Below, piece after piece: positions 17,351 to 26,944 of a stretch of DNA of 64,000 nt. The DNA comes from Kuafuiihalomonas sp039024635. GTDB lineage: Bacteria; Myxococcota; Kuafuiibacteriia; Kuafuiibacteriales; Kuafuiibacteriaceae. The stretch lies in assembly GCA_039024635.1 (NCBI GenBank), contig JBCCQA010000008.1, positions 62,001-126,000 on the forward strand, in the 5' to 3' direction. The position numbers and the translations under genes are program-made. A model generated the notes under the pieces. That model was given only the letters and a program-made list of their open reading frames with translations. It was not told where the DNA came from and ran no database searches. Each line of letters opens with the position of its first letter. The stretch's first letter is position 1.

Positions 17351-18099
17351 GCGACCGTCAGGCCTCCATCTACTGTGACCACGGCTCCGGTCGTGTAGCT
17401 GGCCTCGTCGGACAGAAGATGTGTCGCCAGGCCCGCGATCTCTTCGGGCCGGCCGAAGCGACCCAGGGGTGTTCGCTGAGTCAGCATCCCCGCGATGGCT
17501 TCGTTGCCAGTGAGGGCCTGTGCGAAGCGGGTGTCCACGATGCCGGGAGCAATGGCGTTGACGCGAATCCGGTCCGCCGACAACTCCACGGCCAGACTCT
17601 TGGTCATCGATATGACCGCCGCCTTGGTCATTCCATACACCCCTTGGAGGGGTGCGCCCTGGATTCCCAGGATGCTGCTGACCTGCACGATGCTGCCGGG
17701 GGCGCCTCGGTATCGAAGGTGACGGGCGACGGCCCTGCAGGCGCTGAAGTAACCCTTCACGTTAACTTCGAACGTCTTGTCCCAGGCGGGCCACTCCACG
17801 TCGAGCATGGGGCCGAAGTAGGGATTTGTGGCGGCGTTGTTCACCAAGCCATCCACCTGGCCGAAGTGGGCAGCGGCGGTCCGGACCAGCTGGTCCACTT
17901 CGTCTGCTCGGCCCGTGTGGCAGGGGACGGCCAAGGCCGCCCCGCCGGCCGCTTGGATGGCGTCCCGGACCTCTTCCAAGTCCTCGGCCTTGCGCGCCGC
18001 CAACACCACCGACCATCCCCCGGATCCCAGGCGCTCGGCGATGGCGCGCCCAATGCCCCTGCTCGCTCCGGTGACGATGGCCACACGCTTCTCGGTCAT
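17347..18099 (-). CDS. Short-chain dehydrogenase/reductase (FabG-like SDR)
   Basis: This 250-residue classical SDR has the cofactor loop VTGASRGIGRAIAE at the N-terminus, NNAA (about 89), a catalytic Ser in QVSSILG and the Tyr-X3-Lys pair in VYGMTKAAV (about 155-163). It reduces or oxidises an alcohol/ketone with NAD(P)H; the substrate cannot be told. It is the first gene of the operon with addB and addA (4-base overlap), which looks like a positional association rather than a repair function. The 143-base gap upstream is shared with the divergent OmpA gene and should hold both promoters. Confidence 0.9.
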   Translation of the reverse strand: MTEKRVAIVTGASRGIGRAIAERLGSGGWSVVLAARKAEDLEEVRDAIQAAGGAALAVPCHTGRADEVDQLVRTAAAHFGQVDGLVNNAATNPYFGPMLDVEWPAWDKTFEVNVKGYFSACRAVARHLRYRGAPGSIVQVSSILGIQGAPLQGVYGMTKAAVISMTKSLAVELSADRIRVNAIAPGIVDTRFAQALTGNEAIAGMLTQRTPLGRFGRPEEIAGLATHLLSDEASYTTGAVVTVDGGLTVA

Positions 18100-18242
18100 G
18101 GGTTCGAGGTGCGCGAGGAGCGGAAGGGGGTCAACCGTCGGCGTCTCAGCCCGGGACGGCAGCCAGGGTCAGCCCAGGAGGCGCCTTCGACAGGCCCTCA
18201 AGCCGGCTGAAATGAGGCCGAAGCGCCGATCGAGGCCTACAC

Positions 18243-19295
18243 GTGCATCTGTCCCTCCTCATCTTGGCCCTGGGCCAGAATCAGGTCGAGCTGCGACCCG
18301 AGCTGCCTCCAGCGCCCAATCGGCCTGGCCGACACATGGTCGAAGTCGGAGGCTGGGTCGGAGCCTTCGTGCCCTCTTCGGAGCACGAACTCTACGACAG
18401 CACGCAGAACCGTCAGGGCGACTTCTCGGCCCTGGGCCCCGGCGCAGGCCTTCGCCTGGGCTACTTCCCAGTGGGCTTCGTAGGGATCGAAGCCGAAGGC
18501 GGAGCGGCTGGCTTTGGCCTGGAGGGGAACGACGCGGCCGCGCTGTACTCCGCACGCTCTCACCTAGTCCTTCAATTTCCGGCCCGGCTGACCCCCTTCG
18601 TCGTGGGCGGAGGCGGGATGCTCGGCGTCGAGGGCGGCGATGGGGGCGATGCGGACCGTGCCGCCCATTGGGGGGGCGGGATCAAGTGGTACACGAGTTC
18701 TCGCTGGAGCGTCCGGGCCGATGCCCGCCACATCATCAGCGCAGCCGAAGGGCCGGATGCCGGCAATACCTCTCACTTCGAGGCTAGCTTGGGCTTCTCC
18801 TTCGCCGTCCATCGGGCCCCGGAAGAGGCCCCCGAGCCTGTGGCCAGCGCGATGCCCGAGCCGAAGCCGGAGCCTGAGCCCGAGGCGGTGCCCGAATCCG
18901 AGGTACGACCCGAGCCCGCCCAAGTGGTCGAGGTTGACCCCATGGTCGAGATCCGAAAGGCCCTCGAGAACGTCCGCTTCGGCTTCGACTCGGACGCGAT
19001 CCACCCCTCGCAACGACCGCTCCTCGACGAGATTGCTCGGAAGCTGAAGGAAGTGCCTGGCGTCCGGCTGACCATCGTCGGTCACGCCTGCGATATCGGT
19101 CCCGAGCCCTACAATCTGAGGCTGAGCGTCCGTCGAGCCCAGGCCGTGCGACGTTATCTCATCGGGCGGGGCGTACACGACGAGCGCATCGCGGTCGAAG
19201 GCCGGGGCGAAAGAGCGCCGCTCGACCCGAGCGACCGAAGCCGAAATCGTCGGACCGAGTTTCAGGTGGTGCTAGAGCGCGTGGCCGGAAGCTGA
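18243..19295 (+). CDS. OmpA-family outer-membrane protein
   Basis: The 350-residue protein has a short hydrophobic N-terminus (a weak signal peptide), an eight-strand-barrel-like region (about 30-185) with alternating Gly and aromatic residues, a Pro-Glu-rich linker (about 190-225), and an OmpA/MotB peptidoglycan-binding domain at the C-terminus (VRFGFDSDAI, then NLRLSVRRAQAVRRYLI and NRRTEFQV). It should sit in the outer membrane and tether it to peptidoglycan. The GTG at 18243 is the start; no ATG gives a better signal sequence. It converges on malate synthase. Confidence 0.88.
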   Translation: MHLSLLILALGQNQVELRPELPPAPNRPGRHMVEVGGWVGAFVPSSEHELYDSTQNRQGDFSALGPGAGLRLGYFPVGFVGIEAEGGAAGFGLEGNDAAALYSARSHLVLQFPARLTPFVVGGGGMLGVEGGDGGDADRAAHWGGGIKWYTSSRWSVRADARHIISAAEGPDAGNTSHFEASLGFSFAVHRAPEEAPEPVASAMPEPKPEPEPEAVPESEVRPEPAQVVEVDPMVEIRKALENVRFGFDSDAIHPSQRPLLDEIARKLKEVPGVRLTIVGHACDIGPEPYNLRLSVRRAQAVRRYLIGRGVHDERIAVEGRGERAPLDPSDRSRNRRTEFQVVLERVAGS

Positions 19296-19311
19296 GCAAA
19301 AAAACGCTCAG
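19292..19311. terminator. Bidirectional hairpin between ompA-like gene and aceB
   Basis: A 6-bp inverted repeat (CTGAGC / GCTCAG) flanks an A-rich 8-base loop. Its arms contain the stop codons of both convergent genes, TGA of the OmpA gene on the left and the aceB stop on the right. There is no flanking T-run, so termination efficiency is uncertain. Confidence 0.4.
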
Positions 19312-20888
19312 TCGTCGTTCAGCGCTTCGTACGCAGGGAGGGTGAGGAAGCTCTCCAGCTCGGGAGCGGTCGAGAGCTTCTCGAACAGAGCTCGGGCTTC
19401 GCTGAAGCGACCCTCAGCGATGCGCGAGGATCCAAGGGCCGCCTCAAGGCCTTTCATTTCTCGCTCCACCGTCTCCCGAACCAAGCCGGAACTGACCGTT
19501 CGCCCGTTCTCCAGGGTCGCGCCATGCTTTACCCACTGCCAGACCTGCGAACGAGAGATCTCAGCAGTCGCTGCATCCTCCATGAGGTCGTACAGCGGGA
19601 CGCAGCCCGCCCCTCGGAGCCAGGACTCCATGTACTGAATACCGACGCTGATGTTCTGGCTCAGCCCGGCTTCGGTTCGGGTTCCCTCCGGAATGCGGAG
19701 GAGATCGTCCTCCGTCACTTCGACGTCGGGGCTCTGGTCGAACTGGTGAGCGCCCGACATGTGCTCGTCGAAAATCTGTTTCGCCAGCGGGACCAAGCCG
19801 GGATGGGCCACCCATGTTCCGTCGTGCCCGTCCTGAACTTCGCGGAGCTTGTCGCCCCGGACCTTCTCCATCGCCGCTTCGTTGCGCGAAGGATCGCTCT
19901 TGATGGGGATCTGGGCCGCCATTCCTCCCATGGCGTGGACACCTCGCCGATGACAGGTCTGAATGACCCTCTGGGAGTAGGCCCGCATGAAGGGCTGAGT
20001 CATGCCGACCTGCGCCCGGTCCGGGAGAACGGCCAAGGGGTCGCTCTGCACCACCTTGATGTAGCTGAATATGTAGTCCCAACGGCCGCAGTTGAGGCCG
20101 GCCGAGTGGTCCCGGAGCTCCCAGAGGATCTCGTCCATCTCGAAAGAAGCGGGCACGGTCTCGATGAGGACCGTGGCTCGAATGGTCCCCTGTGGAACGC
20201 CCAGTGCCGACTGGGCCTCGACGAAGACTTCGTTCCAGAGTCGAGCCTCGAGATGCGACTCGAGCTTGGGGAGGTAGAAGTAGGGCGCGGTTCCCCGCTC
20301 CATCATCGTCTTTACGTTGTGAAAAAAGTAGAGGCCGAAATCGAAGAGGGAGCCCGACATGGGCTGTCCGCCCAGGGCGACGTGGCGTTCGTTCAAATGC
20401 CATCCGCGAGGTCGAACAAGGAGCACCGCGGGGTCGTCGACCAGGTTATAGTGTTTCCCGTTGGGCGCCTTGAAGTCGATGCTGCGGCGATTGGCGTCTC
20501 GCAGGTTGACTTGCCCCTCTAGGCAATTGGCCCAAGTCGGAGAGTTGGCATCCTCGAAGTCTGCCATGAACACGTTGGCCCCTGAGTTGAGGGCGTTGAT
20601 GATCATCTTCCGGTCGACAGGCCCCGTGATCTCGACCCGCCGGTCCTGAAGATCGGGGGGGATTTCGGCTACTGTCCAGCCCTTTGCCCGAAGGTCCTTG
20701 GTCTCATCGAGAAAGCGGGGGCGCTGACCGAGGATGAAGGCCTTCTGACGTTCGACCCTGCGCGCGAGGAGCGACTGTCGCTGATCTTCGAAGCGTTCAC
20801 CAAGGTGCGCGACGAAGCTCTTCGCCTCGGGGGTCAGAATCTCATCGACGGCGGAATGGGACGCGAGCACCTCGAGCTGGGAAGCCAT
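19308..20888 (-). CDS. aceB: Malate synthase A
   Basis: The 526-residue protein matches form A malate synthase in length and motifs: GPVDRKMIINALNSGANVFM, the substrate/Mg region TIRATVLIETVPASFEMDEI (about 265-284), GRWDYIFSYIK, and the C-terminal SRSQVWQWVKHGA. It condenses acetyl-CoA with glyoxylate in the glyoxylate cycle. No isocitrate lyase is adjacent, so glyoxylate comes either from a distant aceA or from another source. It is 32 bases downstream of the type II NADH dehydrogenase on the same strand and may be cotranscribed. Confidence 0.97.
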   Translation of the reverse strand: MASQLEVLASHSAVDEILTPEAKSFVAHLGERFEDQRQSLLARRVERQKAFILGQRPRFLDETKDLRAKGWTVAEIPPDLQDRRVEITGPVDRKMIINALNSGANVFMADFEDANSPTWANCLEGQVNLRDANRRSIDFKAPNGKHYNLVDDPAVLLVRPRGWHLNERHVALGGQPMSGSLFDFGLYFFHNVKTMMERGTAPYFYLPKLESHLEARLWNEVFVEAQSALGVPQGTIRATVLIETVPASFEMDEILWELRDHSAGLNCGRWDYIFSYIKVVQSDPLAVLPDRAQVGMTQPFMRAYSQRVIQTCHRRGVHAMGGMAAQIPIKSDPSRNEAAMEKVRGDKLREVQDGHDGTWVAHPGLVPLAKQIFDEHMSGAHQFDQSPDVEVTEDDLLRIPEGTRTEAGLSQNISVGIQYMESWLRGAGCVPLYDLMEDAATAEISRSQVWQWVKHGATLENGRTVSSGLVRETVEREMKGLEAALGSSRIAEGRFSEARALFEKLSTAPELESFLTLPAYEALNDD

Positions 20889-20920
20889 GGCCGGATGACC
20901 ACCTCAAGGGTAGGAACGCG

Positions 20921-22231
20921 TCAATTGTGGAGAGCGCGGCCTGCCTCGTCTTCCGTCACGGGCACGGCGGGCCTTGACCAGGCTTTGGTGATCAGTCGGG
21001 CGCCCCGGCGGTAGACCACGTACTGCCAGATCCAGTTGAGAAGCACCGAGACCCTGTTCTTGAAGCCGACCAAATAGAACAGGTGCACGGCCAGCCACAG
21101 GAACCACGCGAAGAAGCCCGAGAACCTGAGGCGACCGATCTCGGCCACGGCGCGGGACCGCCCAATCGTCGCCATTGCCCCCTTGTCTCGAAACTCGAAG
21201 GGGGCTCGCTTTCGACCCGCGAGGTCACCCTCGATGACCGATGCCACATAGCGGCCCTGCTGCATGGCGACCGGACTGACTCCGGGAAGGGGTTTGCCGT
21301 CTTCGCCCATCTGAAGGGCGATGTCGCCCACCGCGAACGCACGCGGATGGTGGGGAAGGGCGCAATCCGAGCCAACCTCCAGACGACCCCGCTTGAGCGG
21401 TGTCCCGAGCTTGGCCGCGAGTCCTACCGGAGCGACGCCCGCCGTCCACAGTACCGTTTCGGTCGGAATGATCTCGTTCGGCAGGATCACCCGAGAGTCC
21501 TCGATCGACTTCACGGCCTGGCCCAGACGAACTTCGACGCCGAGCTTCTCGAGGTCCTTTTGGGCGGACTCCGAAAGGGAGGGCGCCATGCTGGTGAGCA
21601 CCCGATCCGCCATTTCGATCAACAAGACCCGACAGTCGTCGGGACTCAGGTTGCGATAGTCACCGGCCAGAACTCGGGTACTCAGCTCGGCCATGGCGCC
21701 GGCAAGCTCGACGCCGGTCGGACCGGCGCCAATCACCACGAAGGTGAGGAGGCGACGGCGACGAGCTTGGTCGGTCTCGCGTTCGGCCTTCTCGAAAGCG
21801 GACAGTACCCTTCGCCGCATCTCGATCGCGTCCTCTACCGTCTTGAGGCTCACGGTGTGCTGGCCCCAGTGGTCGTTTCCGAAGTAGTTCGTTTGGGCAC
21901 CGGCCGCGACGACGAGATAGTCGAAGCCCAAGACCCCGCCGTCTTCGAAGCGGGCTTCGCCTTGGTCGAGGTCGACGTCGGTGACCTCTCCCATCAACAC
22001 GCGGACGTTCTCCTGGCCCGACAGGACGGCCCGGATCGGGATGGCAATGTCGGCCGGTGAGAGGCCAGCCGAAGCCACCTGATAGAGCAGTGGCTGAAAG
22101 AGGTGGTGGTTGTTCCGGTCGACCAAGGTCACCGACACGGGAACATCAGCGAGGGCCTTCGCGGTCTCCAAGCCGCCGAAACCGCCACCAATGATGAGAA
22201 CGCGCGCCTTCGTTTCGCCCACTACGACCAT
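20921..22231 (-). CDS. ndh: Type II NADH:quinone oxidoreductase (NDH-2)
   Basis: The 436-residue flavoprotein has an FAD motif (LIIGGGFGGLETAKAL, from about 12) and an NADH motif (VVIGAGPTGVELAGAMAEL, about 165). The C-terminal segment is hydrophobic and aromatic (FFAWFLWLAVHLFYLVGF, about 370-387) and would anchor it to the inner membrane. It passes electrons from NADH to quinone without pumping protons. ATG start at 22231. The 118-base gap to divergent transketolase should hold both promoters. Confidence 0.93.
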   Translation of the reverse strand: MVVVGETKARVLIIGGGFGGLETAKALADVPVSVTLVDRNNHHLFQPLLYQVASAGLSPADIAIPIRAVLSGQENVRVLMGEVTDVDLDQGEARFEDGGVLGFDYLVVAAGAQTNYFGNDHWGQHTVSLKTVEDAIEMRRRVLSAFEKAERETDQARRRRLLTFVVIGAGPTGVELAGAMAELSTRVLAGDYRNLSPDDCRVLLIEMADRVLTSMAPSLSESAQKDLEKLGVEVRLGQAVKSIEDSRVILPNEIIPTETVLWTAGVAPVGLAAKLGTPLKRGRLEVGSDCALPHHPRAFAVGDIALQMGEDGKPLPGVSPVAMQQGRYVASVIEGDLAGRKRAPFEFRDKGAMATIGRSRAVAEIGRLRFSGFFAWFLWLAVHLFYLVGFKNRVSVLLNWIWQYVVYRRGARLITKAWSRPAVPVTEDEAGRALHN

Positions 22232-22349
22232 CTAAGAAGCACTGGGGCGCTGCGTCAAATGGGCGCGGACCTGTCGCTCCATGAGCGCATTCCTTCCCGT
22301 CGTTCCCACTACCCAAGGCCGTGCATCCCGTTTTAGGGCTCGCCATCTG

Positions 22350-24320
22350 ATGTGGACCGATGCCCTGCGGACACGTGCCGCGCATACCTTGCGGATGCTC
22401 GCCATCGATGCAGTGAACGAGGCCAAGAGCGGCCACCCGGGCGCACCCATGGGCTTGGCCGACTTGGCGGTGGTCCTCTTCGGCGAACATCTGAACTACG
22501 ACCCTTCGGTTCCGCATTGGGCCAACCGGGATCGTTTCGTCCTGTCCAACGGCCACGCCTCGATGCTGCAGTACGGGGCCCTTCACCTGTGCGGGTACGG
22601 GCTGAGCCTGGAAGACCTGAAGGCCTTCCGCCAGCTGGGGAGCAGGACGGCCGGGCATCCGGAGTACGGACTTTGCCCCGGGGTCGAGACCACCACTGGA
22701 CCCCTAGGTCAGGGCTTCGCAAACGCCGTCGGCATGGCGCTGGGGGGCCTGATGATTCGGGCCCGCCTGGGGACCGCCGGCGCCACGCTCATGGACCACC
22801 AGGTCTACGTCATCTTGGGCGACGGCTGCATGATGGAGGGCGTCACCCAGGAGGCGGCCTCGATGGCCGGACATCTTGGTCTTTCCAACCTCATCGCCAT
22901 CTACGACGACAACGGCGTCACCATCGACGGTCGGACTGACTTGAGCTTCTCTGAGGACGTTCCCCAGCGTTTCCAGGCCATGGGCTGGCAGGTCCTCCAC
23001 GTGGACGGACACGATCAGGCCGCCATCAAGGAGGTGCTGACTCGCGCCCGAAAGGAAGCTGAGCGGCCGGTGCTGGTGGTGGCCAAGACCCACATCGGCT
23101 GGGGCTCCCCGAACCGACAGGACACCGCCAAGGCCCACGGTGAGCCTCTGGGGGCCGAGGAAACGGATGCGACGCGAGCGGCACTGGGCTGGAACGAGGA
23201 AGATTTCCACGTGCCGGCCGACGTCAAGTCAGCCTTCGAAGCCCAAGCCCTGCGCGGAAGGTCGCGCCGCGAGGCCTGGACGGCCGAGTTGGAGAAGGCC
23301 CGGGACGACGCGAGCTTTGCCCAGGCATGGCGGGGCTGCATGGAGCCCCCCTCGCTCCCGGACATGGGGTCCATCGTCGAAGGTCTTGCCAGCAAGACGG
23401 ATGCGACCCGAGGCCTGTCCGGCGCGGCCCTGAATGCCCTAGCCCTCGAAATGCCCCAGCTCGTCGGGGGTTCGGCCGACCTGACCGGCTCGAATAAGAG
23501 CGCCATCAAGGACGGTGGCGTCGTGAGGAAAGGCCACTACGAGGCCCGCAACCTCCACTACGGAATCCGGGAGCATGCCATGGGGGCTATATGCAACGGC
23601 TTGGCCCGTTGCGGCACGCTGATTCCTTTTGGCGCGACCTTCCTCGCTTTCAGCGACTACATGCGTCCACCCATCCGCCTGGCCGGGCTCATGAAGCTCC
23701 GTGCACTGACCGTCTTCACCCACGACTCGATCGGGCTCGGCGAGGACGGACCGACCCACCAGCCGGTCGAGCAGCTGTGGGCGCTGCGCCTCATCCCGAA
23801 CCTGTACGTGTGGCGTCCCGCCGATGGCTGCGAGACGGCCATGGCCTGGGCCTACGCCAGCACCCAAGGGGAGGCTGCGCCCCACGCGCTGGTCTTCACC
23901 CGGCAGAAGCTTCCGCCCCTGCCTCGGCGGGACCCAGAAGGCGTATGGCGCGGCGGCTACGTGGTACATGAACCCCAAGGCGACGCAGAAGCGGTCGTGA
24001 TCGCGACCGGCTCCGAAGTGAGCATCGCCCTCGAGGCCGCTCAGGCCTCCTCACGTCGCTTCCGCGTGGTCTCGATGCCCTGCCTGGAGCGCTTCTTGGA
24101 GCAACCGGAGGATGTGCAGCAGGAGGTACTTCCGCCGTCCCTGCCGGTGGCCAGCTTGGAAGCGGGGCGGACCGACCCCTGGGCTCTGATCACGGGTCGG
24201 AACGGACTGCGTATCGGCATCGACAGCTTTGGCGAGAGCGCCCCCTATCAGGACCTCTACGTGCACTTCGGCCTTGACGCTCCTTCCGTTCAAAAGAAGC
24301 TCGAGGACTGGCTGGCATAG
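22350..24320 (+). CDS. tkt: Transketolase
   Basis: The 656-residue thiamine-diphosphate enzyme transfers two-carbon units in the non-oxidative pentose phosphate pathway and Calvin-type cycles. Motifs seen: DAVNEAKSGHPGAPMG, LSNGHASMLQYG, the ThDP/Mg site GDGCMMEGVTQEA (about 152), and DSIGLGEDGPTHQPVEQL in the pyrimidine domain. The ATG at 22350 gives the family's normal N-terminus (MWTDALRTRAAHTLRMLA). An extra 23 codons upstream look non-coding. It converges on the Fpg-like gene with a 15-base gap. Confidence 0.96.
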   Translation: MWTDALRTRAAHTLRMLAIDAVNEAKSGHPGAPMGLADLAVVLFGEHLNYDPSVPHWANRDRFVLSNGHASMLQYGALHLCGYGLSLEDLKAFRQLGSRTAGHPEYGLCPGVETTTGPLGQGFANAVGMALGGLMIRARLGTAGATLMDHQVYVILGDGCMMEGVTQEAASMAGHLGLSNLIAIYDDNGVTIDGRTDLSFSEDVPQRFQAMGWQVLHVDGHDQAAIKEVLTRARKEAERPVLVVAKTHIGWGSPNRQDTAKAHGEPLGAEETDATRAALGWNEEDFHVPADVKSAFEAQALRGRSRREAWTAELEKARDDASFAQAWRGCMEPPSLPDMGSIVEGLASKTDATRGLSGAALNALALEMPQLVGGSADLTGSNKSAIKDGGVVRKGHYEARNLHYGIREHAMGAICNGLARCGTLIPFGATFLAFSDYMRPPIRLAGLMKLRALTVFTHDSIGLGEDGPTHQPVEQLWALRLIPNLYVWRPADGCETAMAWAYASTQGEAAPHALVFTRQKLPPLPRRDPEGVWRGGYVVHEPQGDAEAVVIATGSEVSIALEAAQASSRRFRVVSMPCLERFLEQPEDVQQEVLPPSLPVASLEAGRTDPWALITGRNGLRIGIDSFGESAPYQDLYVHFGLDAPSVQKKLEDWLA

Positions 24321-24335
24321 TGCGGTCGTACCCGA

Positions 24336-25178
24336 TCAGCGCTGACGGGAGGGGGCCCAGGCCGTCGTCCGTCCGGCGATGGTTTCGAAACGGATGGCCT
24401 CGCCCCTGCCGGTCTCACGGCCTTGGCCCTTGCCCCAGCGATGGTGAAACAGCCAGGTCCGAGGGAGCCGCCGCGAGTTGGCATCGCTCGCCACCGCCTT
24501 CTCCACGACCCGTTTCATCGCCCCTCGGAGGGCTTTGATCTCACGGTCGCTGAGGGAATCAGGCCGGCGATGCGGAGACAGCTTGCTCTGATAGAGGATC
24601 TCGTCGGCGAGCCAGTTCCCGACCCCGGCGGCAAAGCTCTGGTCGAGGAGCACGCCCTTTAGTACCCCCCGGCGCCGGAGCAATAGACCAGCGAAGCGCT
24701 TGGTATCTGGGAGCTCGAGCAGAGGATCGAAGCCCAGCTTAGCGTGAACGGGGTCGGCGAAGAGCTCGTCGTGGAGTCGGATCCTCCCCAGCCGACGAGC
24801 ATTGGTCATGACCAGCTCCCGACCCGACTCGGTGATCAATCGGATCTTCGCGAAGCGAGGGGGCCAGGCCTCGTCCTTCGGCCCGTGGTAGAGCTCCACC
24901 GGCGTCAGGGCTCGCTGGGCGGGGGGGACCAAGAAGGCCCCCGTCATTCCAAAGTGAAAGCTCGGCCACGGGCCGGCGTCCATCTCGAACCACAGCAGCT
25001 TGCCTTTGCGACCAACGGCCAGGACCCGACGGCCTTTCAGTCGACGGGCCACGGTGCTGGGCGCGCTGCCCTGAAAGACGATGGTGTCGGCGTCGGTCCA
25101 CACCTTGGCCAGGCGCTCGCCCTCGACGGCCGCCGCCGCCACCTTTCGGCCCACTTCGACCTCGGCCAGCTCAGGCAT
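24336..25178 (-). CDS. Fpg/Nei-family DNA glycosylase with a zincless finger
   Basis: The 280-residue protein begins MPELAEVE; Pro2 and Glu3 are the catalytic residues of Fpg/MutM after Met removal. The central H2TH region is seen at DQSFAAGVGNWLADEILY (about 186-203). The C-terminus keeps the family's finger shape (AIRFETIAGRTTAWAPSRQ) but none of the four zinc-binding cysteines, so it should form a zincless finger as in plant Fpg and NEIL1. It removes oxidised bases. It overlaps the upstream M24 peptidase by 8 bases. The true start is the ATG at 25178; the longer open frame upstream is antisense to the peptidase reading. Confidence 0.9.
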   Translation of the reverse strand: MPELAEVEVGRKVAAAAVEGERLAKVWTDADTIVFQGSAPSTVARRLKGRRVLAVGRKGKLLWFEMDAGPWPSFHFGMTGAFLVPPAQRALTPVELYHGPKDEAWPPRFAKIRLITESGRELVMTNARRLGRIRLHDELFADPVHAKLGFDPLLELPDTKRFAGLLLRRRGVLKGVLLDQSFAAGVGNWLADEILYQSKLSPHRRPDSLSDREIKALRGAMKRVVEKAVASDANSRRLPRTWLFHHRWGKGQGRETGRGEAIRFETIAGRTTAWAPSRQR

Positions 25179-26844
25179 CTTCGAACCGACGCCGGTAGCG
25201 GGCCAGCCAGCTGCGATCAGCGTCCGTGAGCGCCGTCGGATCGACCAAGCGCTCGTCGAGGGGACAGAATGTGAGAGGCTCGACTTCGTTGAAGCCGGGA
25301 TGGGTAGGGGAGGGCACCAACGTGCACAGATTCTCGATGCGGATTCCGCCGACCTCGGGGTCGTACCAACCCGGCTCGATGGAAAACACCTGGCCCGGGC
25401 AAAGGACGTCGGACGATGCGGCCGACAACCGGGGCGGGAACTCATGGACGTTGATGCCCACGCCATGGCCCGTGCCGTGGGCGTAGTCTCCCCCTGCCTC
25501 CCAGATCGGGGCCCTGACAATCCCGTCGAGCTGAGCAGCGGTCGCTCCCTCGGGAAGGCGGGCCCGCATGCCCGCCATGGCGCCCCGAAGGACGGCCGTG
25601 AAGCGCCTTCGCTGCTCGGCGCTCGGCACGCCGTCGCCGACGAGAAAGGTGCGCGTCATGTCGGTGGCCAGGCCTTCATGGAAATGGCCTCCGTTGTCGA
25701 TGAGCATCAGCTCGCCAGGTCGAAGCCAGCGTTCGGGGTCGGGCGTTCCGTAGTGAATGATGGCGCTGTGCTCCCCCGCGCCGGCGATGACCCGAAAGCT
25801 CAAGTTGCTCGCACCCTCTTCGAGGAAAGCGTCTTCGATTCGTTGGGCCACGTCGGCTTCGCTGACCCGGCGACCGGAGCGGATCTCGGTTTGGACCCAG
25901 AGGATGGTCCCGTGCAGCACCCGATCCGCTCGAGCGAGGGCCTCCTTCATGCAGGCGAGCTCTTCGGGGGTCTTGCGCGTCTTCAGCTCAGGCAGGGGAT
26001 CATCGGCCGGCACGAGGACGCAGCCCGCATCGTCCAGACGCTGTCGATGGGCGACGGTGCATCGGCCGGGGTCATGGCCAATCCTCGAACCCGCTCGGTC
26101 GGTCAGGGCGCCGAGGAGGGCTTCATCGCTCATCACACGCACGCCATCGGGTTCGGGGCCACGACCATCCGGCGTGGCCACCCAGATTTCGTCCCGCCAG
26201 GCGATGGCCCAGGCCCGAAACGTGGCCTGGTGCGGCATCTCGCGGGCTCGAATCCCCGTCAGGTAGGCGATATCGTCCAAGGGCTGAACCAGCCAACCTT
26301 CGACCTCCAGGGCCAGCTCGCGCCACAGCCGCTCCAGGCGCTGCTTGGAGCTGAGGCCCAGCCGCTCTTTGGACACCGTTCGAAACTCGGCTGGGGTCCG
26401 GGGGTCCAGGGCCGGTCCCCGGGCTCGTTCCACCAGGTCCGGGTCGAGGGCCACCACCTCGCGGTCGGGTAGTCTATCCCGGAGGGTGCGCAGGGCGCAC
26501 AAGGTTGTCCGAGCCGCGCCCAGACCGACTCGTTGGCCTTGGGCCTCGCGGAGCACGTCGTGCACGTGGGCCTCCAGGCTCTGGGAGCCGCCCGCCTTTA
26601 CGATCGTCCATTGGTCGTCGGTCTCGTCTTCGGCCTGCCCCCAGTAGCGCCCGTCGACGATGAGCCAGGCTTGCTTGGGGCCCACGACGGCCTCGCCCAT
26701 CGAGCCGCTGAAGCCGGTCAGCCACGCCCGAAGGGCGTCTTCCGTGGGTACGTACTCGTTGAGCCAGGGGTCGGTGGAACGCACCCAGAGGAGGTCGATC
26801 CCTTGGGAGGCCATCTGGGCACGGACTTTCGCCAGCCGGTCCAT
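25171..26844 (-). CDS. Xaa-Pro aminopeptidase (M24 family)
   Basis: The 557-residue protein has the two creatinase-like N-terminal domains and a C-terminal pita-bread catalytic domain of eukaryotic-type aminopeptidase P. Likely metal residues lie in LIDNGGHFHEGLATDMTRT (two Asp), GTGHGVGINVHEFP (His), FSIEPGWYDPEVGGIRIEN (two Glu). It removes N-terminal residues before proline. The ATG at 26844 starts MDRLAKVRAQM as expected for the family; 54 more upstream codons are open but overlap the divergent rhomboid gene's start. It runs into the Fpg-like gene with an 8-base overlap. Confidence 0.92.
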   Translation of the reverse strand: MDRLAKVRAQMASQGIDLLWVRSTDPWLNEYVPTEDALRAWLTGFSGSMGEAVVGPKQAWLIVDGRYWGQAEDETDDQWTIVKAGGSQSLEAHVHDVLREAQGQRVGLGAARTTLCALRTLRDRLPDREVVALDPDLVERARGPALDPRTPAEFRTVSKERLGLSSKQRLERLWRELALEVEGWLVQPLDDIAYLTGIRAREMPHQATFRAWAIAWRDEIWVATPDGRGPEPDGVRVMSDEALLGALTDRAGSRIGHDPGRCTVAHRQRLDDAGCVLVPADDPLPELKTRKTPEELACMKEALARADRVLHGTILWVQTEIRSGRRVSEADVAQRIEDAFLEEGASNLSFRVIAGAGEHSAIIHYGTPDPERWLRPGELMLIDNGGHFHEGLATDMTRTFLVGDGVPSAEQRRRFTAVLRGAMAGMRARLPEGATAAQLDGIVRAPIWEAGGDYAHGTGHGVGINVHEFPPRLSAASSDVLCPGQVFSIEPGWYDPEVGGIRIENLCTLVPSPTHPGFNEVEPLTFCPLDERLVDPTALTDADRSWLARYRRRFEDA

Positions 26845-26944
26845 GCCCCCGGTCAAAACGCAGCCGACTCCACGGGTCCAGCCGTGACCGGCACACTCGT
26901 CCGGAGGCGGCACTTCCAGTCGGTCTCGTGGTAAAGCGCTTCCG

